Shown here: positions 34,590-44,118 of the stretch, piece by piece
Layout of the letters: every line of letters begins with the position of its first letter
Position numbering within the stretch: position 1 is the first letter of the stretch
Assembly (NCBI GenBank): GCA_002104535.1
Contig: NBOG01000012.1
Location: 1-64,000 of the forward strand
Direction of reading: 5' to 3'
DNA length: 64,000 nucleotides
From: Cognaticolwellia sediminilitoris
Lineage (GTDB): Bacteria > Pseudomonadota > Gammaproteobacteria > Enterobacterales > Alteromonadaceae
Notes under the pieces: generated by a model
The model's input: the letters and a program-made list of their open reading frames with translations, nothing else
Told to the model about the DNA's origin: nothing
Databases searched by the model: none
Position numbers and translations under genes: made by a program

Positions 34590-35213
34590 TTGGAAAATAT
34601 GTTGACTGGACTTTTGTGTGCTTTAGTCGGGGGCTATATGGGGCACTGGTTTACCATAAGGCTATTCAATGAGCGTGTAAATGCACAGCTTAATGCATTC
34701 TATGGTGAATTTGAGCTAATCCAAGATACATTATCGCGAAGTGTTAAAGGGTTGTTAGATGACTTTGAAATGGCATTAAAAGATGATTACACTAGACTGC
34801 CTGTTCTAGATATGTCATTGATTAATAGTTTACTTTTGGAACTAGCTGCATCTAAAGAAATACCAAATAAAGAGCTTAGGCAAATGATTATTAACCTAAA
34901 TCATGTCACTAAAAGTTTAGTCGCTAAGCAAACAAAAAGAAACGCCCAAATAGAAAAGTGGTTTATGGGGGGGGATAAAATCCAAAGTAAAGAAAAGGTT
35001 GCGCTGACTTCCAGTATCCACTTTCATACCAGCCAATTATTAATTGTAGTAATAGATATAGTTTTTCATTCAAGTAAAGTTGTAAGTGATCGTAATAATT
35101 TTATTTTCACTAAACATCGTCACCTAGATTATGCTGAAGTAACTTGCAGGGTATGTGGTATCCAATTCAATAGATCACTTTGGCAAAAAGTTATATCAAG
35201 GTCTATTCCCTAG
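34590..35213 (+). CDS. Hypothetical membrane-anchored protein, 207 residues
   Basis: The TTG at 34590 is the likely start because AAGGAGG lies eight bases upstream; an ATG three codons later is an alternative. An N-terminal membrane segment (MLTGLLCALVGGYMGHWFTI) is followed by a helical cytoplasmic region and a C-terminal YAEVTCRVCGIQF with a CxxC. It is not recognised. It stands alone between the alginate locus and a conserved small gene, and may be a recent arrival. Confidence 0.65.
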   Translation: MENMLTGLLCALVGGYMGHWFTIRLFNERVNAQLNAFYGEFELIQDTLSRSVKGLLDDFEMALKDDYTRLPVLDMSLINSLLLELAASKEIPNKELRQMIINLNHVTKSLVAKQTKRNAQIEKWFMGGDKIQSKEKVALTSSIHFHTSQLLIVVIDIVFHSSKVVSDRNNFIFTKHRHLDYAEVTCRVCGIQFNRSLWQKVISRSIP

Positions 35214-35250
35214 TAATCCAAATATTAAACATATACTGTAAAGAAACCAA

Positions 35251-35553
35251 CTACCCCTTACTGCGCTCATAAGCCGGAATATTAATAAAGTCGTTATCAC
35301 CACGCGCAATCGCTTCTTTTAAACTCGCTTTTCTACTGCGGCGATCACCAATAGTTTCGCCAAAAACATCAAAATGCGCTTGTTCCATCACAGCAACAGC
35401 GTCGTCATGGCTTATTACACCAAGCGCTTTACCTGCATGCATAAAGCCCTCAGTTCTAAATTTTTGCTTATCATCTTTTTTATGTTGGGTAGCAAGCTCA
35501 AAAACCTGCACTAATTGCTGATAGCAACTTTGTAAATACGCTTGTTTATTCAT
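35251..35553 (-). CDS. Conserved hypothetical protein, 100 residues
   Basis: A small cytoplasmic protein: a helical N-terminus (YLQSCYQQLVQVFELATQHK) and a RSRKASLKEAIARGD segment. It resembles uncharacterised proteins widespread in Alteromonadales. I have no function for it. It converges with the plus-strand gene before it. Confidence 0.65.
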   Translation of the reverse strand: MNKQAYLQSCYQQLVQVFELATQHKKDDKQKFRTEGFMHAGKALGVISHDDAVAVMEQAHFDVFGETIGDRRSRKASLKEAIARGDNDFINIPAYERSKG

Positions 35554-35804
35554 TGTGTAGATCCATCTTATTTGGTGCGGTTAACTTAATTAGTAAGTCT
35601 GTACAATTTGTTACATACAACTAATGAAAAATTGATTAATGTTAAGCAAGTTAGTTACTTAACAAAAGACTGATTGACAATTTATTACATGTAAATCAAT
35701 CTTTATGTTACATAATGTATTTTAGCTTTAAGTATATTACTCGATTTTAATAGCTATAAATTATTATTTTGAGTTTACGGACGATGTGCAATTAGGATGA
35801 TGCA

Positions 35805-37685
35805 GTGACAGCTCAGTTTTATAATAAAAATGCCACAGAGCTGGCCAAACAATACCTTTCAAAGACATTTGAAGAGGTACATCAAAGCTGGGCGCAATTT
35901 TTACCAGCCATTATTGAAAACCCCAATGCCCGTATTCTTGACTTAGGCGCAGGCGCTGGTCGCGATGCCAAGCATATCGCCGAACTAGCCAAAATAAAGC
36001 ATAAAATCGAAAACAATATTCAAGTTTATGCTGTTGAGCCCGCAACAGAACTTGCCGATTTAGGCGCTAAAGTCACCAAAGGCTTAAAAGTAAAATGGCT
36101 CAACGATGCCTTACCTTCATTAAGCGTTATCACTAAACAAGAAGTTAGCTTTGACTTAATCTTGTTAAGTGCGGTTTGGATGCATATTCCCCAAAGTGCT
36201 CGCGCTCGTTCAATTCGTAAACTTGCCAATCTATTAAAACCCGGCGGTAAATTAGTCATATCACTTCGCCACGGCCAAACCGAAGACGATTTTAAGCAGC
36301 GTAAAATGCATGTCGTCTGTGCTGATGAGTTAAAACGTTTAGCGACTGATGTTGGCCTATTTACCAAGTTAGAAACACAAAAAGAAGCAGACAAACTCGG
36401 CAGAAAGCACGTCTCTTGGCAAACCGTTGTGCTGCAAATGCCAGACGATGGCACAGGCGCATTCCCGTTCATTCGCCATGTTGCGATTAATGATGGCAAA
36501 TCAGCGACTCATAAACTTGCTTTATTAAGAGTTTTACTAAGAATTGCCGATGGACATCCCGGTGCGGTTATAAGACGAGAATCATCACCCTATGGCGATC
36601 GCGTTATTTTACCTGCAGGTTTAGTCGCGCTTTATTGGTGTCATCAATACAAAGATTTAATCGATACGCATCAGTTATTTCAATCACCTAATAAAAGCCC
36701 AAACATGGGCTTTATGAAGCCTAATGGTTGGCACAAATTAACGCATCGTAGCGCCTCTGATTATCGCATCGGTAACTTATTCACGGGTGAAGATGCCATA
36801 GCACTGCATAAAACTATTTCGGCGGCGGTTAGTAATATTAAAACCATGCCTTGTCGGTATATCACTTTACCTAATCAAGAGGCTAATAGCCGTGCAATGG
36901 TATTTGAAGTTGCCAGTCAATCCGTTAAAGCAAAAGATAGTATATTTCTGGATTTACAGACGCTTGAGCAGTGGGGCGAGTTCTCATTACCTGAATCAAC
37001 TTGGCTAGCGTTTAATCGTTACGCCTGTTGGATAGAGCCGGTGCTGGTAAGTGAGTGGGTTAAAACCATGGCGAGTTATTCGGGCAACAGCCAATATTCA
37101 TCGCCTGAAAAGCAGTTTCATCTATACCAAGCACTGAATTGGTTAGAGCCTAAACGAACAACAACCGAAGTACGAAGTCGCTTTGAACAGCTTAAGCAGC
37201 AGTTACCTAAAAGTGAGCAAATTCAGTGTGTGTGGTCAGCAAAATCATTAAAACAAAAATACGATATTGATCACAGCATGCCTTTTTCCCGTTGGCCAAA
37301 TAACGATCTTTGGAATTTACTGCCGACAGATTGCAACATTAACAATCAAAAAAGTGATCGTTTGCCAACAGAGCATAAATTAAAAGTCTCAAAAGAAAGA
37401 ATTCAGCATTGGTGGCAAATGGCTTGGCTCAATGATAACAACAGCTTGGCTGAAAGAGTTGAAGTTAATGAAATTCCCGCAGGCTATCAAATAAACGCTC
37501 AGACATTTAAAACATCGACAAAGCTAGAGCAAACAGCGACAGCACAAAGTAAGCGTTTTTTTGCTGAAGCAAATATCGCCTTACCGGGATTAAATTCAGA
37601 TAACACCTCAATTGATGATTTGTTTGAGGCGCTTGTTATGCAGCGTGGAAGATTGAAAGAAATGCAGCAGTTGAGAGAGTGGTGA
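35805..37685 (+). CDS. Methyltransferase-HNH endonuclease fusion
   Basis: A 626-residue protein with a GTG start supported by AGGA eight bases upstream. Residues about 40-190 are a class I SAM methyltransferase (DLGAGAGRDA at 46-55, then a LKPGGKLVISLRHG segment). Residues about 470-530 have an HNH nuclease pattern (CVWS, YDIDHSMPFSRWPNNDLWNLLPTDCNINNQKSD). The middle is an unassigned helical region. The combination could be a single-chain restriction-modification-like defence protein. The upstream gap contains several TTACAT repeats. It borders the recombinase-PARIS-like operon. Confidence 0.8.
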   Translation: MTAQFYNKNATELAKQYLSKTFEEVHQSWAQFLPAIIENPNARILDLGAGAGRDAKHIAELAKIKHKIENNIQVYAVEPATELADLGAKVTKGLKVKWLNDALPSLSVITKQEVSFDLILLSAVWMHIPQSARARSIRKLANLLKPGGKLVISLRHGQTEDDFKQRKMHVVCADELKRLATDVGLFTKLETQKEADKLGRKHVSWQTVVLQMPDDGTGAFPFIRHVAINDGKSATHKLALLRVLLRIADGHPGAVIRRESSPYGDRVILPAGLVALYWCHQYKDLIDTHQLFQSPNKSPNMGFMKPNGWHKLTHRSASDYRIGNLFTGEDAIALHKTISAAVSNIKTMPCRYITLPNQEANSRAMVFEVASQSVKAKDSIFLDLQTLEQWGEFSLPESTWLAFNRYACWIEPVLVSEWVKTMASYSGNSQYSSPEKQFHLYQALNWLEPKRTTTEVRSRFEQLKQQLPKSEQIQCVWSAKSLKQKYDIDHSMPFSRWPNNDLWNLLPTDCNINNQKSDRLPTEHKLKVSKERIQHWWQMAWLNDNNSLAERVEVNEIPAGYQINAQTFKTSTKLEQTATAQSKRFFAEANIALPGLNSDNTSIDDLFEALVMQRGRLKEMQQLREW

Positions 37686-37730
37686 TGTTTCTTTAATTAT
37701 AAAGTTAGTGGACTCATGATTATAACAAAT

Positions 37731-37750
37731 CGCTAAACGGTCGTTTGGCG
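37731..37750. other. Near-perfect palindrome upstream of a serine recombinase
   Basis: CGCTAAACGGTCGTTTGGCG: the nine-base arms are complementary except for one base, around a central GT. It lies seven bases before the recombinase start, inside the likely promoter or leader. It may be an operator or the crossover site of the recombinase. Confidence 0.5.
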
Positions 37751-37757
37751 AAATGTT

Positions 37758-38426
37758 ATGGATTGTGTTTGTTATTACAGGGTGAGTACTTCATCACAGG
37801 GTAAGTCTGGTTTAGGGTTGGAGGCGCAGAAAGAGTGTGTTCTAAACTACATTGCTAAGCATGATGGAACCGTAAAGGCTGAGTTCACTGAGATTGAGAG
37901 TGGTAAATTGGCTGGAAGGGTTGAGTTGGCTAAGGCGATTAGGTACTGCAAGTTAACAAAATCACGATTAGTGATTTCGACAATTAGTAGGTTGACTCGC
38001 GATGTTCACTTCTTGACGGGCTTACAAAAATCAGGTGTCGATTTTATTTGTTGTGATATGCCCGACGCTAACACTATGACAATTCAATTGATGGCTGTAT
38101 TGGCAGAGAGTGAAGTTAAAAATATTAGCATAAGAACCAAGGATGCTCTCGCTGCCGCTAAGTTGCGGGGGGTTAAGCTGGGTAACCCAAACTTGGACTT
38201 AGTTAGGAATATTGATACTAATCAAGCTAATAAGGCTAGACGGAGTAATGCTGAATCATTTAGTATGGATGTAGCTGAAATAATAAAAGAAATTTATGAA
38301 GAGGGTGTAACCACGTATCGTGGAATTGCACGTTCTCTTAATGAAAAAGGAATCAAAACACGGCGAAACTGTGACTGGACTCCAGTTCAAGTTTCTAGGG
38401 TTTTGGAGCGACTTAAGGGTGTATAA
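37758..38426 (+). CDS. Serine recombinase at the head of a PARIS-like operon
   Basis: A 222-residue recombinase. The resolvase catalytic domain has YRVSTSSQGKSG with the nucleophilic Ser, STISRLTRD and AESEVKNISIRTKDAL. The C-terminal Recombinase-type domain (VTTYRGIARSLNEKGIKTRRNCDWTPVQVSRVL) binds DNA. It is shorter than phage integrases. The ATPase gene follows after three bases, so the recombinase and the defence pair are one transcript. Codon use and GC are slightly higher than in the sbcB element. It may move the cassette or control it. Confidence 0.88.
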   Translation: MDCVCYYRVSTSSQGKSGLGLEAQKECVLNYIAKHDGTVKAEFTEIESGKLAGRVELAKAIRYCKLTKSRLVISTISRLTRDVHFLTGLQKSGVDFICCDMPDANTMTIQLMAVLAESEVKNISIRTKDALAAAKLRGVKLGNPNLDLVRNIDTNQANKARRSNAESFSMDVAEIIKEIYEEGVTTYRGIARSLNEKGIKTRRNCDWTPVQVSRVLERLKGV

Positions 38427-38429
38427 AGT

Positions 38430-39854
38430 ATGGAAAGGTACATAAGAAGGGTTAGGGTCGAAGGGATGTTTGATTCAGAGTTGGAAATGGTCGTGGACTT
38501 TTCTCCAGCAGATAATTGTATCTTCGGTATAAATGGTTCAGGAAAAACGGTTTTAATAAATCTTATCGTAGCCTCGATTCAGTGCGATATTGAGATGTTA
38601 TCCAAATTGCCGTTTAAGTCCATTAGAATTGTAACTGCTCCAGTAGGTGGTAAGAAAGAATCAAACTTCTTTACTGTTGAGAAAACATCTTACGGTGCTG
38701 TATTTAACTTTCATGAAAATATAGAGATTGATAATAAGGGGCGTTTTGGAAAGGGGCTTCCATTAACACTAACTGTTGATAAAGATAAAAGTTATAAAAT
38801 CTACAACCGACAAGCACGCTCAGAAGAGAACTCTAAGCGTAGACTAATGCTTAAAAGGCTTATCGGTCGATTGATTCCGTTCACATACATTCCGCTACTT
38901 CGAATGCATGATGGTGTTGGGCGTTCTGATGAGCTTCTTCAGTATGAGATGCGTAGGCAGCACTTGTCAGATAGAGAAATTTCTGATGTTTTAGACCCGA
39001 ATATGAGGGTTTTAAAGAAGCTTCAGGAAGAGTTTTCTGGTCGGTACAGTATGGCTCAGTCCAGAATTGCTACAGCGCTAGAGTCACTGAAGACCACGAT
39101 TTTTGAGAAGTTGCTGTTTGAAGATGCTGGGATGAGTGAGAGTGCTGAAAAATACGCATCTAGACTCATAGCCACTAGAGACTTGAACGACACTAAGAGC
39201 GCAAAAGAAGTCATTTCCCAGATTAATGATTTGAATTTGGGAATTCCTGAATGGAAAGTCACGAAACACTTCGAGATTTGGGATGGAATGAAGGAGTTGG
39301 TATTATTAACGCTTGATGACTACAATCGGAAAGATAAAGAAACAGGTGAGTTTTCTGAAGAGAAGTTTAAAAAATACTCTCGGGCATACTACAACTTGAT
39401 TGCATCCGTTCGTCAATTTAAGACATTCGATGATGTTATTGGTCTGATAGATGACGTTCAATCAAGGAAGGGGGAGTGGTTATCAAACTTCAATAACTTC
39501 AAAAGAGAAGTGAATTATTTTCTTCCAAAATCTAAGTCGTTTGAGTTCAGTGGGTCGGGTCAATTTATTCTTAAAAATAATGGTAATAAACTTGATTTAA
39601 TTGACCTCTCTTCAGGTGAGAAACATATATTGGCAATATTGGGTAGGGTGTGTTTATCATCTTTTTCTGGTAGCTCTGTCTTTATAGCTGATGAACCTGA
39701 GTTATCATTGCACCTAGAATGGCAAAGGCAGATACTGCCTTCTATAAGACGTCTATCTCCAAAGACTCAAGTGATTGTTGCGACACATGCACCTGCGATT
39801 ATTTCAGATGATGCTCTTAAGATAAATTTGAGGAAATGTTACAAGGATGGATAA
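38430..39854 (+). CDS. PARIS-like AAA ATPase (AriA-type)
   Basis: A 474-residue ATPase of the OLD/AAA_15 type: Walker A GINGSGKT at residues 33-40, signature LSSGEKH, Walker B VFIADEPELSLH and the histidine switch VATHAPAI. PARIS uses such an ATPase (AriA) to hold the toxin AriB in check until a phage anti-restriction protein triggers release. The start follows the recombinase by three bases; its stop overlaps the next start by eight. The family assignment depends on the neighbouring DUF4435 gene, because the ATPase alone is generic. Confidence 0.78.
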   Translation: MERYIRRVRVEGMFDSELEMVVDFSPADNCIFGINGSGKTVLINLIVASIQCDIEMLSKLPFKSIRIVTAPVGGKKESNFFTVEKTSYGAVFNFHENIEIDNKGRFGKGLPLTLTVDKDKSYKIYNRQARSEENSKRRLMLKRLIGRLIPFTYIPLLRMHDGVGRSDELLQYEMRRQHLSDREISDVLDPNMRVLKKLQEEFSGRYSMAQSRIATALESLKTTIFEKLLFEDAGMSESAEKYASRLIATRDLNDTKSAKEVISQINDLNLGIPEWKVTKHFEIWDGMKELVLLTLDDYNRKDKETGEFSEEKFKKYSRAYYNLIASVRQFKTFDDVIGLIDDVQSRKGEWLSNFNNFKREVNYFLPKSKSFEFSGSGQFILKNNGNKLDLIDLSSGEKHILAILGRVCLSSFSGSSVFIADEPELSLHLEWQRQILPSIRRLSPKTQVIVATHAPAIISDDALKINLRKCYKDG

Positions 39855-40686
39855 CATACCAAGCTTTACAGCCACTGAAAATTTAAACAGAGTTCTGATG
39901 GATGAAAATGCTAAGCATTTAATTGTTGAAGGACCGATGGACTTACCCATTTATTCCGAACTAATTGAGTTATTGAAAGATATACATAACATTCAAGAAC
40001 CACCGTTGGTTGTGTTTGGTGGAGGGAAGGAGAAAATTATAAAATTCCTTCAGGAAGAAGATGTGGATAATGCGAAAGTTATTTTGGATATGGATTTTGA
40101 TAACCCTGATGATAATTTCGGCTTTGATAACATCTATTCACTAAGAAAGTATTCGATTGAAAATTATGCCTTCGATGAGTTGGTGCTTGTTAATTTGATT
40201 TCACATTTGTTGAGAGTTAACCCCGATGATGTAAGAGGTGTCTTTAATCTAGATGAGTTGCGTCAGCATTGGTTTGATTCTTTATCTACTACAATCCCTG
40301 TTGTTTATTACTACCAAAAGATTTTTGCGGGTGAAAAGTCAAAATGGAGTAACGCATTCATTAATCGAGGTGGCTCGGATTGGAGGTTGTGCACAGAGCA
40401 ACTTGAAAGGATTAGGTTGGAAATACTTGAAGAGATGACAATAACTCAAGAACAATGCGAAGAAGCGTATGCAGGGACATTCTGTGACGGAGTGTGTCCG
40501 TCAGTCGCATTCCCCGGTAAAATACTATTGGAATCACTTCATCGTTACTTGAGGGAATATTGTAATGCCCAGCGAGCAGGAGCTTATTCAACCATTAACA
40601 GTAAAAATACACTGCTACTTCAATTGATAGGGAAGCTAGTTAAGAATGATGAGTTGGAAGGTATCATCCTTAATGCTGTCGCATAG
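39847..40686 (+). CDS. DUF4435/TOPRIM-like effector (AriB-type)
   Basis: A 279-residue protein. HLIVEGPMDLPIYSE supplies the first TOPRIM glutamate, VILDMDFD the DxD pair, and YSIENYAFDELV the conserved IEN element of DUF4435. In PARIS the AriB protein of this family is a tRNA-cutting nuclease released from the ATPase upon phage trigger. AAGG lies just before the ATG, which overlaps the ATPase gene. It is followed by a strong terminator. An OLD-like pair is the alternative reading. Confidence 0.78.
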   Translation: MDNIPSFTATENLNRVLMDENAKHLIVEGPMDLPIYSELIELLKDIHNIQEPPLVVFGGGKEKIIKFLQEEDVDNAKVILDMDFDNPDDNFGFDNIYSLRKYSIENYAFDELVLVNLISHLLRVNPDDVRGVFNLDELRQHWFDSLSTTIPVVYYYQKIFAGEKSKWSNAFINRGGSDWRLCTEQLERIRLEILEEMTITQEQCEEAYAGTFCDGVCPSVAFPGKILLESLHRYLREYCNAQRAGAYSTINSKNTLLLQLIGKLVKNDELEGIILNAVA

Positions 40687-40731
40687 ACAACTATATTAGT
40701 GTTGACGTGATGCAACTAAGTGGTACAAAAT

Positions 40732-40759
40732 AAAAAAGACGCTAAAAAGCGTCTTTTTT
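40732..40759. terminator. Intrinsic terminator after the PARIS-like operon
   Basis: AAAAAAGACGCT pairs with AGCGTCTTTTTT across a four-base loop, with runs on both sides, so it can work in both directions. It separates this operon from the convergent helicase gene. Confidence 0.88.
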
Positions 40760-40832
40760 ATTATCAATGTTATCAGATGGTTAAGGTCTGACATAATGTG
40801 GTGGAGCGGGGAGTGTTTCCCACTAGTTTAAT

Positions 40833-43800
40833 TTAACCAACAGCCAACTTAGCCGTCTCATGCCACAAATACGCTGGCATGGGGTGCTTTAACTTCCATG
40901 TAATATTCATTGGTTGACTGCCTTCATATTTGACAAAATCAACCGGGCCAAAATTGACAAAACCCATGGTTTTACCGTTTTCGTCTTTGGCTTGTTCACG
41001 AACAAATAAAATGAAAGTTTTGTTGTTTTCTTTTTGCTTGATATAGCCTAAACCTCGACCTGATTCTGGTTTAGCACTATTTTGTGTTTGCCAATGGAAT
41101 AACGTTGGGCTCATGGCATAGTCATGGTACATGGTGGTCGCTGAAAACTGTTTTTCGTTCTTATTCAAAGTAACAAACAATAATTCTGTATTAGCGTCAG
41201 CTATGTTTAAAACACCTTCGCGGCTTGATGACTTCCTTGAAAAAACACTATCACCAAAAGCGACAAGAATATGTTCTTTGGGATAACGAACATGCATTTT
41301 TAGAGGCGCTAAATCGACTTTTTCATTGCCAACTTTTGGCATAGCAAACTCATTTACTTCTAGTTGTTCAATCAGTATTTTGATTACTTCGCTGAGTTCA
41401 TGTTGAAGGTTTTTATCTTTAAGCGCAGCAATACTTTCTTCAAGGCTATTAAAGCCTGCTTGTTTGCCGGCTTTGTCCCAAAAGTCGTAATGACACATTA
41501 GGGTAAACAATTGCACAGAGTTTGCTGTATCGCCTGTAAAGTTAGTTAATGGCAGCTCAAAGTTATTATCACAAAGGGCTTTAATAAAGCGTAAATAAGA
41601 TATTGAAGTGCAGATCATTAATCGGTTGTTGATTGCCCGATAGTAAGCCGCATAAAGCGCCTGCTTACTTTCAGCTATGGCTTTATTTTTACTTATCGCC
41701 AGTAGGGCTTGCCAACCGCCAAATTTACCAACTTTAACTTTGTAGATATCTTCTAGGGTAATATTAGGGTTGATATGTAAGAAGTTTTTTAATGTTAAAG
41801 GTAAATGAGTAACATGTGGGAAATTGATAATTAAGTTAATTAATCGGGTTTTATTAAGTGTTGCTTGGCTGATGTTTTTTAAGATCATGGTTTGAGTTTT
41901 TTCTTGTAACTCAATACGACAACCCAAAGGCAAATGAGGAAAGCCTTGTTTAACTTCTTTTGCTATTGCTTGGTTGGTTTTACCGACTAATGCTCTAAAC
42001 TTATGTGAAAAGTCGTATTCCGGTCGCGAATTACCGACAAAATCTAATATTGTGCAGCATTCTTTGTTATCGGTTAAACGCAGTCCGCGACCTAGTTGTT
42101 GTAAGAATATCGTCAAGCTTTCTGTTGGGCGTAAAAACAGTAAAGTATCTAGCTCTGGAATATCGACACCTTCATTAAAAATATCGACCACAAACAGCAC
42201 GTTTATTTGTTTTGATTTAAGTCGTTGCTGCATGACTTCACGATCTTTACTGTTATCGCTAGTTAGCACGCCACAGGCTATATTTTTCAGAGTGAACTTT
42301 GCTGCCATAAATTTTGCGTGTTCTTTACTGACACAAAATGCCAATGCGCGCATTTCAGAAATATCAGTAACAATTTCATCTAAGCTTTGTAGTATTCGCA
42401 AAACACGTTGGTCATTATAAGTATAAAGGTTGGTTAATTCAGCAATATCATAACGGCCTTTAGACCATTTTACTTTGGTCAGATCAGTATCGTCATCTAT
42501 GGCAAAGTATTGAAAGGGAGAAAGATGACGTTGGTTTATCGCTTCAGGTAAGCGTATTTCAGCGGCAATAACATGGCAAAAGTCGCTAAGAATATCAGTG
42601 CCATCGTGACGCTCTGGTGTCGCGGTTAATCCTAATAGTATTTTCGGGCTAAAGTGTTTTAATACTTCGCGGTAGCTTTTAGCTGCAATATGATGAACTT
42701 CGTCAATAACAATATAATCAAAGTAATCTTCACTTAACACTAAAGTGTCAATTGGGTTGCTCATTTGTGAGTTTAAGCTTTGAATAGAAGCAAAAAGGTG
42801 GTGATATTTGCTTGGTTTGTTATTGCCGACCCATAATTCGCCAAAATTACTGTTTTTTAATACGCCACGATATGCGCCTTGTGCCTGCTTTAAAATTTCT
42901 TCTCTATGGGCAATAAATAAGAATTTTGCTTCAGGATTTTTATCGTAAAAACGGGCAAAGTCGAAAGCTGAAATAATGGTTTTACCCGTGCCTGTGGCAG
43001 CTACGACTAAGTTGCGATAACGATTATGTAAATCACGCTCTACTTGAAGTTTTTCTAGTATAGTTTGCTGATGAGAATGCGGTTTTATATCGAAATAAAA
43101 GCTCGGCGCTGTATTGTTAAAACTGCCTTTTGCTTCTTGCAGGGCGTTATGCAGCTTTTCTTTACTCTCTGCTTTGCCATCAAAGTGTTCAAAATCAGGT
43201 GACTCCCAATAGGTTTCAAAGGTACTGAGCGACTTTTCAATAATGTGTGGAATTTCTTGTGAGGTGATTTTTAAATTCCACTCTAAACCACTGGTTAATG
43301 CTGAATGCGATAAATTAGAAGAGCCAATATAGCCAGTATGGAAGCCTGTATTTCTCATAAATAAATAAGACTTAGCGTGCAACCTTTCACGGTTAGTATT
43401 GTAACTGAGCTTTACTTCGGTGTTAGGTAATGAGGCTAAGAACTCAACGGCCTTGGCATCGGTCGCGCCCATGTAAGACGTGGTGATTATTTTTAACTGC
43501 TTGCCACTTCGGGTAAATGCTTCTAACTCGTTTTTAAATATTCGAATGCCAGCCCACTTGATAAATGACACTAACCAATAAATTTTATCAGATGATTGGA
43601 TTTCTCTTTTGATCTCAGTCTCTAGTGATATACCAACATTACTGCCACAAAATAACTCACTTTGACTTAGCCCAGTAATAGGCATTATTGATTCAACGTA
43701 CTTGGGTAGGTCTGCTGCAATAGGGTTGGATTTATCAAAAAGAGCGGTAAGAATTTTACCTTGGCTGTCTAACAGGTTTTCACTGATCAGTTCTTCATCG

Positions 43801-44042
43801 CGAATATGCTGGCTAAGCCATTGCACGATTGTATTGGCGAGTTTTATTTGCTCATGGATTCTACTGTCACCGTTGGGTACAGCGTCCATGGCAATTTCAA
43901 TAATTCGCGTTAAGAATCGTGATAATAAGGTTGCAGCCTCGCCAGCTTCCAATGACCGTTCGCCAACATAGAAGGCGTCGCGATCTAAATTTTGCTCAAC
44001 CAACTGTGTTATTAACTGTTCGTAAATACCTGTTTGAGACAT
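40833..44042 (-). CDS. PLD-nuclease / superfamily 2 helicase / DUF3427 protein
   Basis: About 1069 residues from the ATG at 44042, which has AAGGA upstream; a second ATG two codons earlier is less likely. Residues about 150-290 hold a phospholipase D-like nuclease motif (HAKSYLF, GSSNLSHSA). A DEAD/DEAH helicase core follows (VAATGTGKT, DEVHH, LGLTATPERHDG, QQLGRGLR). The C-terminus is DUF3427 (MHVRYPKEHILVAFGD ... GYIKQK). Such helicases often sit in defence islands, and are thought to act on foreign DNA. The sequence fixes the domains, not the target. Confidence 0.9.
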   Translation of the reverse strand: MSQTGIYEQLITQLVEQNLDRDAFYVGERSLEAGEAATLLSRFLTRIIEIAMDAVPNGDSRIHEQIKLANTIVQWLSQHIRDEELISENLLDSQGKILTALFDKSNPIAADLPKYVESIMPITGLSQSELFCGSNVGISLETEIKREIQSSDKIYWLVSFIKWAGIRIFKNELEAFTRSGKQLKIITTSYMGATDAKAVEFLASLPNTEVKLSYNTNRERLHAKSYLFMRNTGFHTGYIGSSNLSHSALTSGLEWNLKITSQEIPHIIEKSLSTFETYWESPDFEHFDGKAESKEKLHNALQEAKGSFNNTAPSFYFDIKPHSHQQTILEKLQVERDLHNRYRNLVVAATGTGKTIISAFDFARFYDKNPEAKFLFIAHREEILKQAQGAYRGVLKNSNFGELWVGNNKPSKYHHLFASIQSLNSQMSNPIDTLVLSEDYFDYIVIDEVHHIAAKSYREVLKHFSPKILLGLTATPERHDGTDILSDFCHVIAAEIRLPEAINQRHLSPFQYFAIDDDTDLTKVKWSKGRYDIAELTNLYTYNDQRVLRILQSLDEIVTDISEMRALAFCVSKEHAKFMAAKFTLKNIACGVLTSDNSKDREVMQQRLKSKQINVLFVVDIFNEGVDIPELDTLLFLRPTESLTIFLQQLGRGLRLTDNKECCTILDFVGNSRPEYDFSHKFRALVGKTNQAIAKEVKQGFPHLPLGCRIELQEKTQTMILKNISQATLNKTRLINLIINFPHVTHLPLTLKNFLHINPNITLEDIYKVKVGKFGGWQALLAISKNKAIAESKQALYAAYYRAINNRLMICTSISYLRFIKALCDNNFELPLTNFTGDTANSVQLFTLMCHYDFWDKAGKQAGFNSLEESIAALKDKNLQHELSEVIKILIEQLEVNEFAMPKVGNEKVDLAPLKMHVRYPKEHILVAFGDSVFSRKSSSREGVLNIADANTELLFVTLNKNEKQFSATTMYHDYAMSPTLFHWQTQNSAKPESGRGLGYIKQKENNKTFILFVREQAKDENGKTMGFVNFGPVDFVKYEGSQPMNITWKLKHPMPAYLWHETAKLAVG

Positions 44043-44118
44043 CAACATTCCTTATTGTGTTAAGCACCTGATATAACGATTCATATAACTATTTAGCTAA
44101 TCATCATAACGTAAATCT

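Noticed and set aside
37700..40760. Direct repeats bounding the recombinase-PARIS-like cassette
   Set aside because: I compared the ends by eye and found no shared sequence longer than chance; the edges of this insertion remain undefined.
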